From: Arthrobacter crystallopoietes
GTDB taxonomy: Bacteria; Actinomycetota; Actinomycetes; Actinomycetales; Micrococcaceae
Length of the DNA: 64,000 nt
Reading direction: 5' to 3'
NCBI RefSeq assembly: GCF_017603825.1
Contig: NZ_CP072014.1
Span: forward strand, 3,410,001 to 3,474,000
In this document: positions 26,644-37,058 of the stretch, piece after piece
Layout: every line of letters begins with the position of its first letter
How positions within the stretch are numbered: the first letter of the stretch is position 1
Position numbers and translations under genes: made by a program
The notes under the pieces: generated by a model
Databases searched by the model: none
What the model saw: the letters and a program-made list of their open reading frames with translations, nothing else
What the model was told of the DNA's origin: nothing

Positions 26644-27542
26644 GCACCCGGACCATCGCCCCCTGGCTGACCCCGCTCGGAGAAAAATCCCTGTTCATCG
26701 AAACCACAGGCAGCGGTCCCGACGTCGTCCTGGTCCACGGCCTCGGCGGCAACACCAGCTTCTACGAACCCCTGGCCGCCGCCCTGAACGCTGACTACCG
26801 GGTGACCCGTTATGACTTCAACGGGCACGGGCGCTCCCCGCTGGCCGGCGAGGTCAGCCTCGAGGCCCTAGCCGAGGAACTCGCCGCCGTCATCGAACTG
26901 CAGACCGCCGGGCGCCGCGCCCACGTCGTCGGCCACTCCATGGGCACCCTGGTGGTGCAGCAGCTCGCGGCCACCCGCCCGGATCTGGTCGACAGCCTCG
27001 TACTGCTCGGAGCCGTGCGGGAACAACCTCCCGCAGCGAAAGAAGCCACCCGCGTCCGCGCCACGCTCGTGCGTGAACAGGGCATGGCAGCCGTGGCCGG
27101 TACCATCGCCACCGGCGCGACCGCCGACCACGCGGCAGGCAACCCGCTGCTGCGCCCGTTCGTCCGCGAAATGCTCCTGGGCCAGGACGCCGAAGCCTAC
27201 GCCCAGGCCTGCGAAGCGCTGGCCGGAGCCCGGAACCCGGACCTGTCAGCCATCACAGCCAAAACCCTGCTGCTGACCGGCAGCGAGGACAAGGTCAGCA
27301 CTCCCGCGGCCAACACCGCCCTCGCCGCCGAACTGCCCAACGCCTCCGCACACGTGGCCCCCGGGACCGGGCACTGGACCGTGCCCGAAGCACCCGAATT
27401 CGTCAACGGCGCCGTGCTGGAATTCCTCGCCGAAACCACTTCCGCACCGGCTGCGAAACCAAAGACCTGTGCCTGCAGCCATAACGGGTGCAGCTCAAAC
27501 CGCAGGAACACCATCACCGTCTCCATCCGCAAAACCGCCTAA
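26640..27542 (+). CDS. Alpha/beta fold hydrolase (enol-lactonase/C-C hydrolase-like)
   Basis: The 300-residue protein has LVHGLGGNTSFYEPLA (oxyanion), YDFNGHGRSPL, the nucleophile elbow GHSMGT, the acid in LLLTGSEDKVSTP and the catalytic His in PGTGHWTVPE. This resembles 3-oxoadipate enol-lactonases and meta-cleavage-type hydrolases. The GTG start overlaps the FAH stop codon (GTGA). The last 30 residues form an odd Cys-bearing tail (CACSHNGCSSNRRN) beyond the usual family end, which might bind metal or be unstructured. Part of the GntR-controlled operon. Confidence 0.88.
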   Translation: MSTRTIAPWLTPLGEKSLFIETTGSGPDVVLVHGLGGNTSFYEPLAAALNADYRVTRYDFNGHGRSPLAGEVSLEALAEELAAVIELQTAGRRAHVVGHSMGTLVVQQLAATRPDLVDSLVLLGAVREQPPAAKEATRVRATLVREQGMAAVAGTIATGATADHAAGNPLLRPFVREMLLGQDAEAYAQACEALAGARNPDLSAITAKTLLLTGSEDKVSTPAANTALAAELPNASAHVAPGTGHWTVPEAPEFVNGAVLEFLAETTSAPAAKPKTCACSHNGCSSNRRNTITVSIRKTA

Positions 27543-27582
27543 CCACTTCCCAACACCCACCACCGATAAGGACAACGAAGTC

Positions 27583-28851
27583 ATGTCAAAGATCCTCTTC
27601 ACCAACGTCAACATCCTCGACAGCACCGGCGCCCAGCCCTTCCTGGGCGAAGTCCTCGTCGTCGATGAACGCATCTGCGACGTCAGCCCCGGCACCGGCA
27701 CCCTGCCCCGCCAAGACGCACAGGTCATCGACGGACACGGCCAGACCCTCATGTCCGGCCTGTGCGATGCACACACCCACTTCACCTGGAACGACGGCGA
27801 CCTCAACGGCCTGGAAACAATGAACGTCGAAGAACACCTGCTGCACACCGTCGACTCCGCCAAGGCATACATCGACTACGGCTACACCATGTGCTTCGGC
27901 GCCGCCAGCGCCAAGAAGCGCCTCGACGTCGTCGTCCGCAACGCCATCAATTCAGGCCAGATCCCGGGCCCGCGGTACCTGGCCAACGGCCAGGAAATCG
28001 CGACCACCGCCGGGGACCTCGTCCCCGGCATCACCCAGATCGCAGACGGCGTCGAGGAAATGCGCAAAATCGTCCGCGAAACCATCGGCCTCGGCGTCGA
28101 CCAGATCAAACTGAGCATCTCCGGTGAAGAGATCACCGGTTCCAAAGCCGCCACCGACACCTACATCACCGAAGAAGAGCTCCAGGTCGCCGTCGACGAG
28201 GCCCACCGCCGGCATGTGCGCGTATGCACCCACGCCCGCAGCCGCGACTCCGTGCTCATCTCCCTGAAAACCGGCGTCGACATGATCTACCACGCCTCCT
28301 ACATCGACGACGAAGGCATGGATATGCTCGAGGCCGCCAAAGACCGCGTCTTCGTCGCCCCGGCCATCAACTGGCTCGTCGCCACCCTCCACGACGCAGA
28401 AGCCTTCGGCTACTCCCACGAAGCCGCCGAACAGGCCGGCTACGCCCGCGAACTCGACATCGCCGTCAAAGCCGTGCAGGAAATGCGCCGCCGCGGCATC
28501 CGCGTACTGCCCGGCGGAGACTACGGCTTCGCCTGGACCCCGCGCGGCACTTACGCCCGCGACCTCGCGCACTTCGTCAACCTCTTCGGCTACACCGAAA
28601 TGGAGGCCATCATCGCCGCCACCGCGCTAGGCGGCGAACTCTTCCAAAAGCCGGACGAACTCGGCAAAGTCCTCCCCGGCTTCTACGCCGACATGATCCT
28701 GGTGGACGGAAATCCCTTGGAAGACATCACCGTCCTGCAGGATCTGACCAAGATCACCGCAGTGATGAAAAACGGCCAGTTCCACCGTGAACCGGCCCAG
28801 CCGGCCCCCGCCACACCGGAAACAGCCGATCTAGCCCTCACCTCCCTCTAA
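27583..28851 (+). CDS. Metal-dependent amidohydrolase (imidazolonepropionase-like)
   Basis: The 422-residue protein has an N-terminal beta-sandwich (KILFTNVNILDSTGAQPFLG) and the amidohydrolase TIM barrel. Visible ligands are DAHTHF (HxH), the bridging Lys in DQIKLSISGE, VCTHARS, MIYHASYID and the Asp of LPGGDYGFAW. This subgroup covers dipeptidases, lactonases and cyclic-amide hydrolases, so it may open the ring or cleave the amide of the pathway's substrate. AAGGA precedes the ATG, 40 bases after the hydrolase. Third gene of the operon. Confidence 0.88.
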   Translation: MSKILFTNVNILDSTGAQPFLGEVLVVDERICDVSPGTGTLPRQDAQVIDGHGQTLMSGLCDAHTHFTWNDGDLNGLETMNVEEHLLHTVDSAKAYIDYGYTMCFGAASAKKRLDVVVRNAINSGQIPGPRYLANGQEIATTAGDLVPGITQIADGVEEMRKIVRETIGLGVDQIKLSISGEEITGSKAATDTYITEEELQVAVDEAHRRHVRVCTHARSRDSVLISLKTGVDMIYHASYIDDEGMDMLEAAKDRVFVAPAINWLVATLHDAEAFGYSHEAAEQAGYARELDIAVKAVQEMRRRGIRVLPGGDYGFAWTPRGTYARDLAHFVNLFGYTEMEAIIAATALGGELFQKPDELGKVLPGFYADMILVDGNPLEDITVLQDLTKITAVMKNGQFHREPAQPAPATPETADLALTSL

Positions 28852-29022
28852 ACCCGGGTCCACTGCGCCCATGCCCCGGCCTCGCAAAACCCGGGGCATG
28901 GGCCTGAACCCGTCGCTGTCCGGCACCTCCCCTCGTCCAACCCGGCGGCTGACACCCAGTTTTCCGGTTCCGTCACGCCCTCTTGGCTGGCTCCCGGCCA
29001 CCACTCATCTGGAGATTCCTCT

Positions 29023-30210
29023 GTGTGCAACCTGATCAATGAAGCTCACCAGCACTCCCTGTCCCGCCGCGGCATCCTCAATGGAGCCGCAGCCCTCGGC
29101 GCCGCAGCCCTGACCAGTGCCTTAACAGCCCCCGCCGCAGCCGCCGCCGCATTGGCGGCTCAAAACAACGCCGTGACCGGTAAGGGCCGTACCCGGGTCG
29201 TCCTGCTCGGAACCGCCGGCGGCCCGATGACCTGGCTCGCCCCGCACAACGGCCCCGACCGCGCCCGACACGGCATCGCCACCGCCCTGGTTGTCGGCGA
29301 CAGGTACTACCTCGTTGATTGCGGAATGGGAGTGGCACACCAACTGCGGCTGGCCGAGCTGGGCCGCGACGGCGACTTCGCGGGATTTGAAGGACTCAAC
29401 TCCATCTTCCTGACCCACCTTCACTCCGACCACACAATGGACTACTTCAACGTCCTGTTGGCCGGCTGGTACCACGGCTTGCCGGGCCCGGAGCCGGTCC
29501 AGGTGTACGGGCCCGGACGGCGCGGCTCCCTTCCTCCGATCCACGGAAGCGGTGAGGTCGACGTGATCAACCCGTCCAACCCCACCCCGGGAACCACGGA
29601 CATGACCGAATACCTCATCCAGGCCTATGCCACCGACCTCAACGACCGCATGAGGGATTCCCGGAAGCCCCATATCCGAAACCTGCTCCATGCCAATGAC
29701 ATTGCCTTGCCCAAAGACGTCCTGGCTGATGCCAACCACGACACGGCACCCGAAATGGACCCCTTCATCGTCATGGAAGACGACCGCGTCAGGGTCAGCG
29801 CCACCCTGGTCGACCATGGAGCCGTGTTCCCTGCCTTCGCCTTCCGGTTCGACACCGACGACGGCTCCGTCGTCTTCTCCGGAGACACCGCCCCTTCCCA
29901 AAACCTGATCAAGATGGCCCAAGACACCGACGTCCTCATCCATGAAGTCATCGACGCCGACTGGGTGAACGCCCTGTATGGAGAGCCTCCCTACACCCCG
30001 GAAGAGGAAGGCTTCATCCAGCACCTCCTCCACTCCCACACCACCATCGAACAAGTCGGTCCGGTAGCCGAAGCGGCGGGAGCCAAAACCCTCGTCCTGT
30101 CCCATCTGGCCCCCGGAAATAATCCGCGCGATCGATGGATGAAAGCACAAAACGGCTACACAGGAAAACTGATCATCGGCGAAGACCTCATGGAAATCAA
30201 CGTCCCGTAG
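29023..30210 (+). CDS. Tat-exported metallo-beta-lactamase-fold hydrolase
   Basis: The 395-residue protein opens with a twin-arginine signal: SRRGILNGAAALGAAALTSA, then an Ala-rich stretch ending near LAAQNN. The mature part is an MBL hydrolase with the zinc motif THLHSDHTMDYF, FSGDTAPS (Asp) and VLSHLAPG (His), in the RNase Z/arylsulfatase-like style. Export outside the membrane is predicted, so it could act on the parent compound before uptake. The GTG start is placed by GGAGA upstream. It follows the amidohydrolase by 171 bases and may be read from the same promoter. Confidence 0.88.
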   Translation: MCNLINEAHQHSLSRRGILNGAAALGAAALTSALTAPAAAAAALAAQNNAVTGKGRTRVVLLGTAGGPMTWLAPHNGPDRARHGIATALVVGDRYYLVDCGMGVAHQLRLAELGRDGDFAGFEGLNSIFLTHLHSDHTMDYFNVLLAGWYHGLPGPEPVQVYGPGRRGSLPPIHGSGEVDVINPSNPTPGTTDMTEYLIQAYATDLNDRMRDSRKPHIRNLLHANDIALPKDVLADANHDTAPEMDPFIVMEDDRVRVSATLVDHGAVFPAFAFRFDTDDGSVVFSGDTAPSQNLIKMAQDTDVLIHEVIDADWVNALYGEPPYTPEEEGFIQHLLHSHTTIEQVGPVAEAAGAKTLVLSHLAPGNNPRDRWMKAQNGYTGKLIIGEDLMEINVP

Positions 30211-30775
30211 GCGCCACAAACGATCCTGCAGGCCACAACGTTGCCGGCCGTGGACCAAAGAAAATCATGTTAGAACGCGCTACCTCTACCGCCGCCACAC
30301 GAGCACCTGCCCGTCCGGAACACGGACACTCAAGGTTCCGCCATGTCTAAGAGCTCGAACGCCGAACGGCGCTTACGTCTGAGGTTTCCCGGAACGGCAT
30401 CTCAGTCAACGACCAACGACGCTCCAAAGGTCGATGACGGCGCGGAACAGTGCGACGACAAGTCCCGCACCGCTGATCCAAACACCAGCGACCTGCGGTG
30501 TGGAGGAACAATCCTAGACGTGCCACGGCAGGGTGTGCCCTGCACTCTCCCGCACTTCACCCCCTTCCACAGGGTGTCCACACCGGCTGCCCTCGTATAG
30601 ATGCAAAGGCACGCCGGACGGTGGAGAACCCGTCCACAGAAGGCGCCCGGCGGGGTCCGTCCTCCGGGAGTGTCGTTCTCTGCTGGGAGGGCACCATCAG
30701 CGAGCAACCTGGGCACGGGCGACGATCCCCTTGCGCTTTACTGAATAAGGATCGGCGGTCGGTAGGATCGCCGGT
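30211..30775. other. Non-coding stretch
   Basis: About 0.57 kb without a supported gene. An 85-codon plus-strand frame at 30343-30600 (MSKSSNAERRLRLRFPG) lacks a ribosome binding site and has no family features. The right end carries the upstream region of the small gene pair at 30776. Confidence 0.45.
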
Positions 30776-30874
30776 ATGTTCGCAAGATTCGTGAAACAGG
30801 CCCGCGGGAATGCGGCGGCGGTAAGCCCCTGGCTGCCGTTGTCGACCGGAGCCGGGGACTGCACCGATGAGTAA
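30776..30874 (+). CDS. 32-residue ORF overlapping the HTH-like gene
   Basis: A short frame, MFARFVKQARGNAAAVSPWL continuing PLSTGAGDCTDE, ends at TAA 30872-30874. This stop overlaps the next gene's ATG at 30867 (ATGAGTAA). The overlap suggests translational coupling, or that this is the surviving C-terminus of a larger gene. No homology recognised. Confidence 0.35.
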   Translation: MFARFVKQARGNAAAVSPWLPLSTGAGDCTDE

Positions 30875-31231
30875 CCTGTCGTCCGGGCGGACTTTGTCGG
30901 GGTTGCTGCAGGATTCCAACACCGAGAACTGGTCGTCAGCCCGCCGGATCGCCCAGGAAGCCCAGGAAGCTCATAAGCGTGGGATCGCGGTCTCGTACAC
31001 CTCTATCGCGAAGTACCTGCGCAATGTCCCGCTGCCCCCTCCGAGTCCGTGTTGGAAGCCTTTTCAGTTGTGTTAGGGATCCCCATGGTCCGGCTCCGGC
31101 AGGCGGCCGGCCTTCCAGGCGGGGAGCTTGAACCCTTCGTGTTGCCGGAACGGGCCAACCGGCTCACCGTCCGTCAGCGGGAAGTCATCCTGCACATGGT
31201 CAGGGTGCTGCTCAATGACGTGGAGACGTAG
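30867..31231 (+). pseudogene. Split HTH/XRE-like regulator gene
   Basis: Two frames join into one protein-like product. The first runs from 30867 (MSNLSSGRTLSGLLQDSN, then GIAVSYTSIAKYLRN, with the look of an XRE-type helix-turn-helix). The second continues from about 31049 (LEAFSVVLGIPMVRLRQAAG) to ETZ-type end VRVLLNDVET at 31231. The junction is near 31045, where the reading frame slips by one. Combined length is about 120 residues, typical of small phage-type or actinobacterial HTH proteins. Whether this is decay, programmed slippage or a sequencing error cannot be told here. Confidence 0.55.
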
Positions 31232-31601
31232 CCGCCCCAGGGGGCCGCCCAAAGAGCACAGCGAGCCTGCAATCCTTCAATGCCGCTAACGGCGCAGAAG
31301 CCACAGTTCTGACAGGCCATACGCAGCGTCAGGAAAGACGCCTGAATTCCCCCGGACCTAGCTGCACATAAATCTGCAACGCCATCTGGATAGGAGTAAC
31401 GCCGACCGGCTCGCCGAGCAGCTCGTTGATCGACGTCTGCCCGTCAAGCTCGCAGGTCTGGCGCCTATCCATAACTTGACCCTAAAGGTGCCCTGCGCCG
31501 TGACCCCTTAGACACGCGCCCCGGAACCGACCTGCTGCCGGCGAGGAAGGCATGACAGTTCCCGCGGCGCACACCTGCTGTTCGGCTTCACAGCAGCAGC
31601 C
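31232..31601. other. Non-coding gap between accessory and core regions
   Basis: 370 bases with no gene and no clear terminator. It separates the relic-rich left part from the nrd cluster, whose nrdF ends at 31602. Confidence 0.5.
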
Positions 31602-32732
<1,131 letters not shown>

Positions 32733-32735
32733 CTA

Positions 32736-34904
32736 CTACAGCATGCAGCTGACGCAGCCCTCCACCTCCGTGCCTTCCAGCGCGAGCTGGCGCAGGCGGA
32801 TGTAGTAGATGGTCTTGATGCCCTTGCGCCAGGCATAGATCTGGGACTTGTTGATGTCCCGGGTGGTGGCGGTGTCCTTGAAGAACAGCGTCAGGGACAG
32901 GCCCTGGTCCACGTGCTGCGTGGCAACCGCGTAGGTGTCGATGATCTTCTCGTAGCCGATTTCGTACGCGTCCTGGTAGTAGTCCAGGTTGTCGTTGGTC
33001 AGGTAAGGAGCCGGGTAGTAGACGCGGCCGATCTTGCCTTCCTTGCGGATCTCGATCTTCGACGCCACCGGGTGGATCGAGGACGTGGAGTTGTTGATGT
33101 AGGAGATCGAGCCGGTCGGCGGAACGGCCTGCAGGTTCTGGTTGTAGATCCCGTGCTCCATGACCGAGGCCTTCAGCTCCCGCCAGTCCTCCTGGGTGGG
33201 GATGTGGATGCCGTCGAAAAGCGCCTTGACCTTCTCGGTCTGGGGCTCCCAGACCTGGTCCGTGTACTTGTCGAAGAACTCGCCGCTGGCGTACTTGGAC
33301 TTCTCGAATCCGCCGAAGGTCTGGCCGGTCTCGATAGCGATCCGGTTGGACGCACGGATGGCGTGGTAGACCACGGAGTAGAAGTAGATGTTGGTGAAGT
33401 CCAGGCCTTCTTCGGAACCGTAGTAGACCCGCTCCCGGGCCAGGTAACCGTGCAGGTTCATCTGGCCCAGTCCGATGGCGTGCGACTGGTCATTGCCCTT
33501 GGCGATCGACGGCACGGATCGGATGTTGGACATGTCCGACACCGCGGTCAGGGTCCGGATGGCTGTCTCGATCGTCCGGCCGAAGTCCGGCGAATCCATC
33601 GTCTTGGCGATGTTCAGCGAGCCCAGGTTGCAGGAGATGTCCTTGCCGGTCTCGTCGTAGGACAGGTCGTCATGGTACGTGGTCGGCTGCGAAACCTGCA
33701 GGATCTCCGAGCACAGGTTGGACATGATGATCTTGCCGTCGATCGGGTTGGCCCGGTTCACCGTGTCCTCGAACATGATGTACGGGTAACCGGACTCGAA
33801 CTGGATCTCCGCCAGGGTCTGGAAGAAGTCACGTGCCTTGATCTTGGTCTTCTTGATCCGGCTGTCGTCCACCATCTCGTAGTACTTCTCGGTCACCGAG
33901 ATGTCCGAGAAGGGCATGCCGTAAACCTTCTCCACGTCGTACGGGGAGAAGAGGTACATGTCCTCGCCCTTCTTGGCGAGTTCGAAGGTGATGTCCGGAA
34001 TGACGACGCCGAGCGAGAGGGTCTTGATCCGGATCTTCTCGTCTGCGTTTTCGCGCTTGGTATCCAGGAACCGGTAGATGTCCGGGTGGTGCGCGTGCAG
34101 GTAGACGGCACCGGCGCCCTGGCGCGCGCCGAGCTGGTTGGCGTAGGAGAAGCTGTCTTCGAGCAGCTTCATCACGGGAATGACGCCGGAGGACTGGTTC
34201 TCGATCTGCTTGATCGGTGCGCCGACCTCGCGGATGTTGGTCAGGGCAAAGGCGACGCCGCCGCCGCGCTTGGACAGCTGCAGGGCGGAGTTGATGGAGC
34301 GGCCGATGGACTCCATGTTGTCTTCGATGCGCAGCAGGAAGCAGGAGACCAGTTCACCGCGCTGCTTCTTGCCTGCGTTGAGGAAGGTCGGCGTGGCCGG
34401 CTGGAAACGGCCCTCGATGATTTCGTCCATCATCTGGGTGGCCAGCTGCTCGTCGCCGCGGGCGAGGTGGAGCGCCACCATGCAGACGCGGTCTTCATAG
34501 CGCTCCAGGAAACGCTTGCCGTCAAACGTCTTCAGCGTGTAGGACGTGTAGAACTTGAACGCGCCCAGGAAGGTTTCGAAGCGGAACTTCTTCTTGTACG
34601 CGCGGTCCCACAGGCCGCGCATGAAGTTCATGGTGTACTGGTCAAGCGTTTCACGCTCGTAGTAATCGTTCTTGACCAGATAGTCCAGCTTCTCCTCAAG
34701 GTCGTGGAAGAAGACGGTGTTGTTGTTGACATGCTGGAGGAAGTACTGGTGTGCCGCCTCCCGGTCCGCCTCGAACTGGATCTTGCCGTCGGGACCGTAC
34801 AGATTCAACATGGCGTTGAGCTCGTGGTAACCCAAGCCCTTGTACGCCTCGGGCAGCTCCGGCTTCGAATCCGCTACTGCTGGGTCTTCAACTGTCGTTT
34901 CCAA
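32736..34904 (-). CDS. nrdE: Class Ib ribonucleotide reductase, large subunit
   Basis: The 722-residue catalytic subunit reduces NDPs to dNDPs. Visible marks: [20 protein letters not shown] near the N-terminus, the [10 protein letters not shown] and NLGSLNIAK active-site loops, [15 protein letters not shown], and the C-terminal CVSCML pair that exchanges disulfide with NrdH. The start is TTG at 34904 behind GGAAG and overlaps the end of nrdI by 31 bases, so the two are coupled. No ATP-cone is obvious at the N-terminus, as usual for class Ib. Confidence 0.97.
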   Translation of the reverse strand: METTVEDPAVADSKPELPEAYKGLGYHELNAMLNLYGPDGKIQFEADREAAHQYFLQHVNNNTVFFHDLEEKLDYLVKNDYYERETLDQYTMNFMRGLWDRAYKKKFRFETFLGAFKFYTSYTLKTFDGKRFLERYEDRVCMVALHLARGDEQLATQMMDEIIEGRFQPATPTFLNAGKKQRGELVSCFLLRIEDNMESIGRSINSALQLSKRGGGVAFALTNIREVGAPIKQIENQSSGVIPVMKLLEDSFSYANQLGARQGAGAVYLHAHHPDIYRFLDTKRENADEKIRIKTLSLGVVIPDITFELAKKGEDMYLFSPYDVEKVYGMPFSDISVTEKYYEMVDDSRIKKTKIKARDFFQTLAEIQFESGYPYIMFEDTVNRANPIDGKIIMSNLCSEILQVSQPTTYHDDLSYDETGKDISCNLGSLNIAKTMDSPDFGRTIETAIRTLTAVSDMSNIRSVPSIAKGNDQSHAIGLGQMNLHGYLARERVYYGSEEGLDFTNIYFYSVVYHAIRASNRIAIETGQTFGGFEKSKYASGEFFDKYTDQVWEPQTEKVKALFDGIHIPTQEDWRELKASVMEHGIYNQNLQAVPPTGSISYINNSTSSIHPVASKIEIRKEGKIGRVYYPAPYLTNDNLDYYQDAYEIGYEKIIDTYAVATQHVDQGLSLTLFFKDTATTRDINKSQIYAWRKGIKTIYYIRLRQLALEGTEVEGCVSCML

Positions 34905-35359
34905 AAGTCTTCCAATCCTTGTTTCACACGCTCGACGTCATCCGACGTGCCCATGAGCTCAAATCTGTAAAGGTGCGGTACTTCGCATTTGGCCGCGATC
35001 TTGTCCGCGGCCAGGCAGTAGGTAGTACCGAAGTTCGTGTTTCCGGCGCCGATCACACCCCTGAGCAGCGACCTGTTTCCCTCGTTGCTGAGGAACTTGA
35101 GCACTTGCTTGGGAATCGAATTGCGGCCTGATTCCCCACCGTAGGTGGGAACGATCAGAACATAGGGTTTCCGGGCGTAAATCGTTTCTTCCTGGGTACG
35201 CAGCGGGATTCTTGCCGCTTCCACACCCAGCTTCGTGACAAATCGGTGCGTATTTTCCGATGCCGAAGAGAAGTAGACCAGTGACGCACTGGTCGATGAA
35301 CCGGGGCCTGCTCCGGAGCCTTGCATGGTGGCTCCTTCGGCCATCAGCGCAGCTGCCAT
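34874..35359 (-). CDS. nrdI: Flavodoxin-like NrdI
   Basis: The 161-residue product supplies the oxidant used to assemble the Mn2-tyrosyl radical in NrdF. It has the NrdI fold: [19 protein letters not shown] (FMN phosphate loop), [11 protein letters not shown], and [20 protein letters not shown]. The ATG at 35359 is preferred because GGGAGGCGATCTCC precedes it; a longer frame upstream is Pro/Ser-rich and not family-like. The first 20 residues form a Gly/Ser-rich extension. Lies between nrdH and nrdE. Confidence 0.95.
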   Translation of the reverse strand: MAAALMAEGATMQGSGAGPGSSTSASLVYFSSASENTHRFVTKLGVEAARIPLRTQEETIYARKPYVLIVPTYGGESGRNSIPKQVLKFLSNEGNRSLLRGVIGAGNTNFGTTYCLAADKIAAKCEVPHLYRFELMGTSDDVERVKQGLEDFWKRQLKTQQ

Positions 35360-35387
35360 GGAGATCGCCTCCCGACTTTGTTGGAGG

Positions 35388-35633
35388 TCAGGCCACCGAG
35401 GTAGCAGCAGACTGGGCGAGCTCGGCGATCTTGTCCGGGCGGAACCCGGACCAGTGGTCCTGCTCGGTGACAACTACAGGAGCCTGCATGTAGCCGAGCG
35501 AACGGACGCGCTCCAGCGCAGCCGGATCCTGGGAGAGATCAACGCTCTGGTAGGCGATGCCCTTCTTGTCCAGAGCTCGGTAAGTTGCGTTGCACTGCAC
35601 GCATGCTGGCTTCGTGTAAACCGTTACAGTCAT
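35388..35633 (-). CDS. nrdH: NrdH-redoxin
   Basis: The 81-residue glutaredoxin-like protein has the redox motif CVQC near the N-terminus ([19 protein letters not shown]) and the late [19 protein letters not shown] that is typical of NrdH (the WSGFRPD signature). It reduces NrdE using thioredoxin reductase. It is the first gene of nrdHIEF, 28 bases ahead of nrdI. AGGGACC precedes the ATG. Confidence 0.97.
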   Translation of the reverse strand: MTVTVYTKPACVQCNATYRALDKKGIAYQSVDLSQDPAALERVRSLGYMQAPVVVTEQDHWSGFRPDKIAELAQSAATSVA

Positions 35634-35744
35634 GGTCCCTCTCCCCTAAAACTTGGTGACTATTAGTCGCTGTCTGTCGGGATTCAAGTTGGTAGTTCAG
35701 GTGTTCCTGAGTCTGTCCCTGCCAGCGGTTTCAATCTACTACAT

Positions 35745-35792
35745 CCACTACATCTAGTGCACGCTTCTCGGGCGAACCCCTAGATGATGTAT
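35745..35792 (-). promoter_or_regulatory. Pair of NrdR-like boxes upstream of nrdHIEF
   Basis: Two 16-base sites, at 35745-35760 (CCACTACATCTAGTGC) and 35777-35792 (CCCCTAGATGATGTAT), share the CTAGATG core of NrdR boxes. They begin 32 bases apart, three helical turns, the spacing typical of NrdR operators. NrdR is the ATP-cone repressor of bacterial nrd operons. The first box is a good match; the second is degenerate. Confidence 0.65.
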
Positions 35793-35818
35793 TACAAGTA
35801 TGTCATTTGTGCGTCCGT

Positions 35819-35914
35819 CCGTCCACAGGCATTGGGGATAATTCCTGCTTCCGGCCCTTGATTTGGCGCAGTTTTCACTCCCCCGTCCACAAGCTGTGGA
35901 CAACGATCCCCACA
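35819..35914. promoter_or_regulatory. Cluster of DnaA-box-like sites
   Basis: TGTGGACAA at 35895-35903 is a perfect actinobacterial DnaA box (TTGTCCACA) on the minus strand. Weaker copies are CCGTCCACA at 35819 and 35883 and ATCCCCACA at 35906. Two of them face each other as GTCCACA-AGC-TGTGGAC (35885-35901). The group lies in the nrdH-LysR intergenic region, upstream of the NrdR boxes. Confidence 0.5.
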
Positions 35915-36111
35915 GGCACAAATAGTTCGTGTCGCCGACACTCCGGGCGTGTCGAATAGCGTCGACCGTCACCCTGGCCAGTGTCCGGTTGCACAGATGT
36001 GTTGGATGGATGCTGCTCCCGCCGACACCGGCTCTGCAGGTTCAGCTGTCCTGCGCCCGCCGGTGCATAAGATGCCATTAATACAACATTCGCCGAGCGT
36101 GAGGAATTCCG

Positions 36112-37035
36112 ATGGTCAACCCCGTCCATTTGCGCACGCTGTTGGAGGTGACCCGGCGTGGTTCTTTCGCTGCCGCTGCCGTGCAACTCGGCTATACCGC
36201 CTCCGCCGTCTCGCAACAGATGTCCGCTTTGGAGCGGGAGTCCGGGGTGACGCTTTTTGAGCGTTCCGCCCGCAGCGTCCGTCCGACCGAGACGGCATTC
36301 GTCATGGCCCGCCATGCCGCGAAGGTCCTGACCGACATCGATGCGCTGCTGGCGGCAACCTCGCGCACCCATGACACCACCGCCCAGGAGGTCCGGCTGG
36401 GGATCTTTCCAAGTCTGGCTACGTATGCATTGCCGAGACTGCTCCGCTTGCCGCAGTGGCCCAATCTGGGCATCAACCTGAAAGTCTTCGTGGCGGAACC
36501 GGCCCAGACCATCCAGGGCCTGCGGACCGGCGGCGAACTCGATCTGGCGCTGGTGTACCAGGTGGGCCAGGGCGGACTGGCCTGGCCGCATTCGGTCAAC
36601 AGGCAATGGCTTGGCGACGATAATTTCCGCGTGGTCCTGCCCGAATCGTGGGGCCTGCAGGCCGGGTCCCAAGTCTCCGCGTCGCAGCTGGCGGAAATGC
36701 CCTGGATCATGCATCACCCCGGCACCGCCGATGCCACGGTGATCGAACGGCTCTTCGCCAGCTGCAACCTCCACCCGCGGGTGGTCGCCTATTGCGACGA
36801 TTTCAACGCCAGCCTCGAAATGGCAGCCGCCGGTTTCGGGGCGGCCCTGGTACCCGAGCTGGCCATGCAGCACATGGACAGCGGTGTGGTGGTACTGGAT
36901 GTGCCGGAAATCCGCCTGGCCCGGAACATTTTTGCCCTGCTCATCAACGAAAAGCAGAATGCACAGGTCGGACTGTTCATGGAACAGCTCTCCGACATTC
37001 TCCGCGGCCTGAGCATCAGTCCGCGGCGCCGCTGA
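36112..37035 (+). CDS. LysR-family transcriptional regulator
   Basis: The 307-residue protein has the N-terminal LysR helix-turn-helix (LRTLLEVTRRGSFAAAAVQL, then TASAVSQQMSALERESGVTL) and a periplasmic-binding-protein-like effector domain (VRLGIFPSLATYALPRLL, GELDLALVYQVG, AAGFGAALVPELAM). It is divergent from nrdHIEF and convergent with metE, so its target is not obvious. The target could be itself or a distant gene. Confidence 0.9.
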   Translation: MVNPVHLRTLLEVTRRGSFAAAAVQLGYTASAVSQQMSALERESGVTLFERSARSVRPTETAFVMARHAAKVLTDIDALLAATSRTHDTTAQEVRLGIFPSLATYALPRLLRLPQWPNLGINLKVFVAEPAQTIQGLRTGGELDLALVYQVGQGGLAWPHSVNRQWLGDDNFRVVLPESWGLQAGSQVSASQLAEMPWIMHHPGTADATVIERLFASCNLHPRVVAYCDDFNASLEMAAAGFGAALVPELAMQHMDSGVVVLDVPEIRLARNIFALLINEKQNAQVGLFMEQLSDILRGLSISPRRR

Positions 37036-37058
37036 TCCCACCCCGGGCCGCAGTGTAA

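Noticed and set aside
30343-30600. 85-codon plus-strand frame after the MBL gene
   Set aside because: No ribosome binding site, no recognisable features, and composition close to random for this base content.
36112-37035. Calling the LysR regulator ArgP/IciA because of nearby DnaA boxes and nrd
   Set aside because: Its N-terminal helix-turn-helix sequence does not match the ArgP opening; only the general LysR family is supported.
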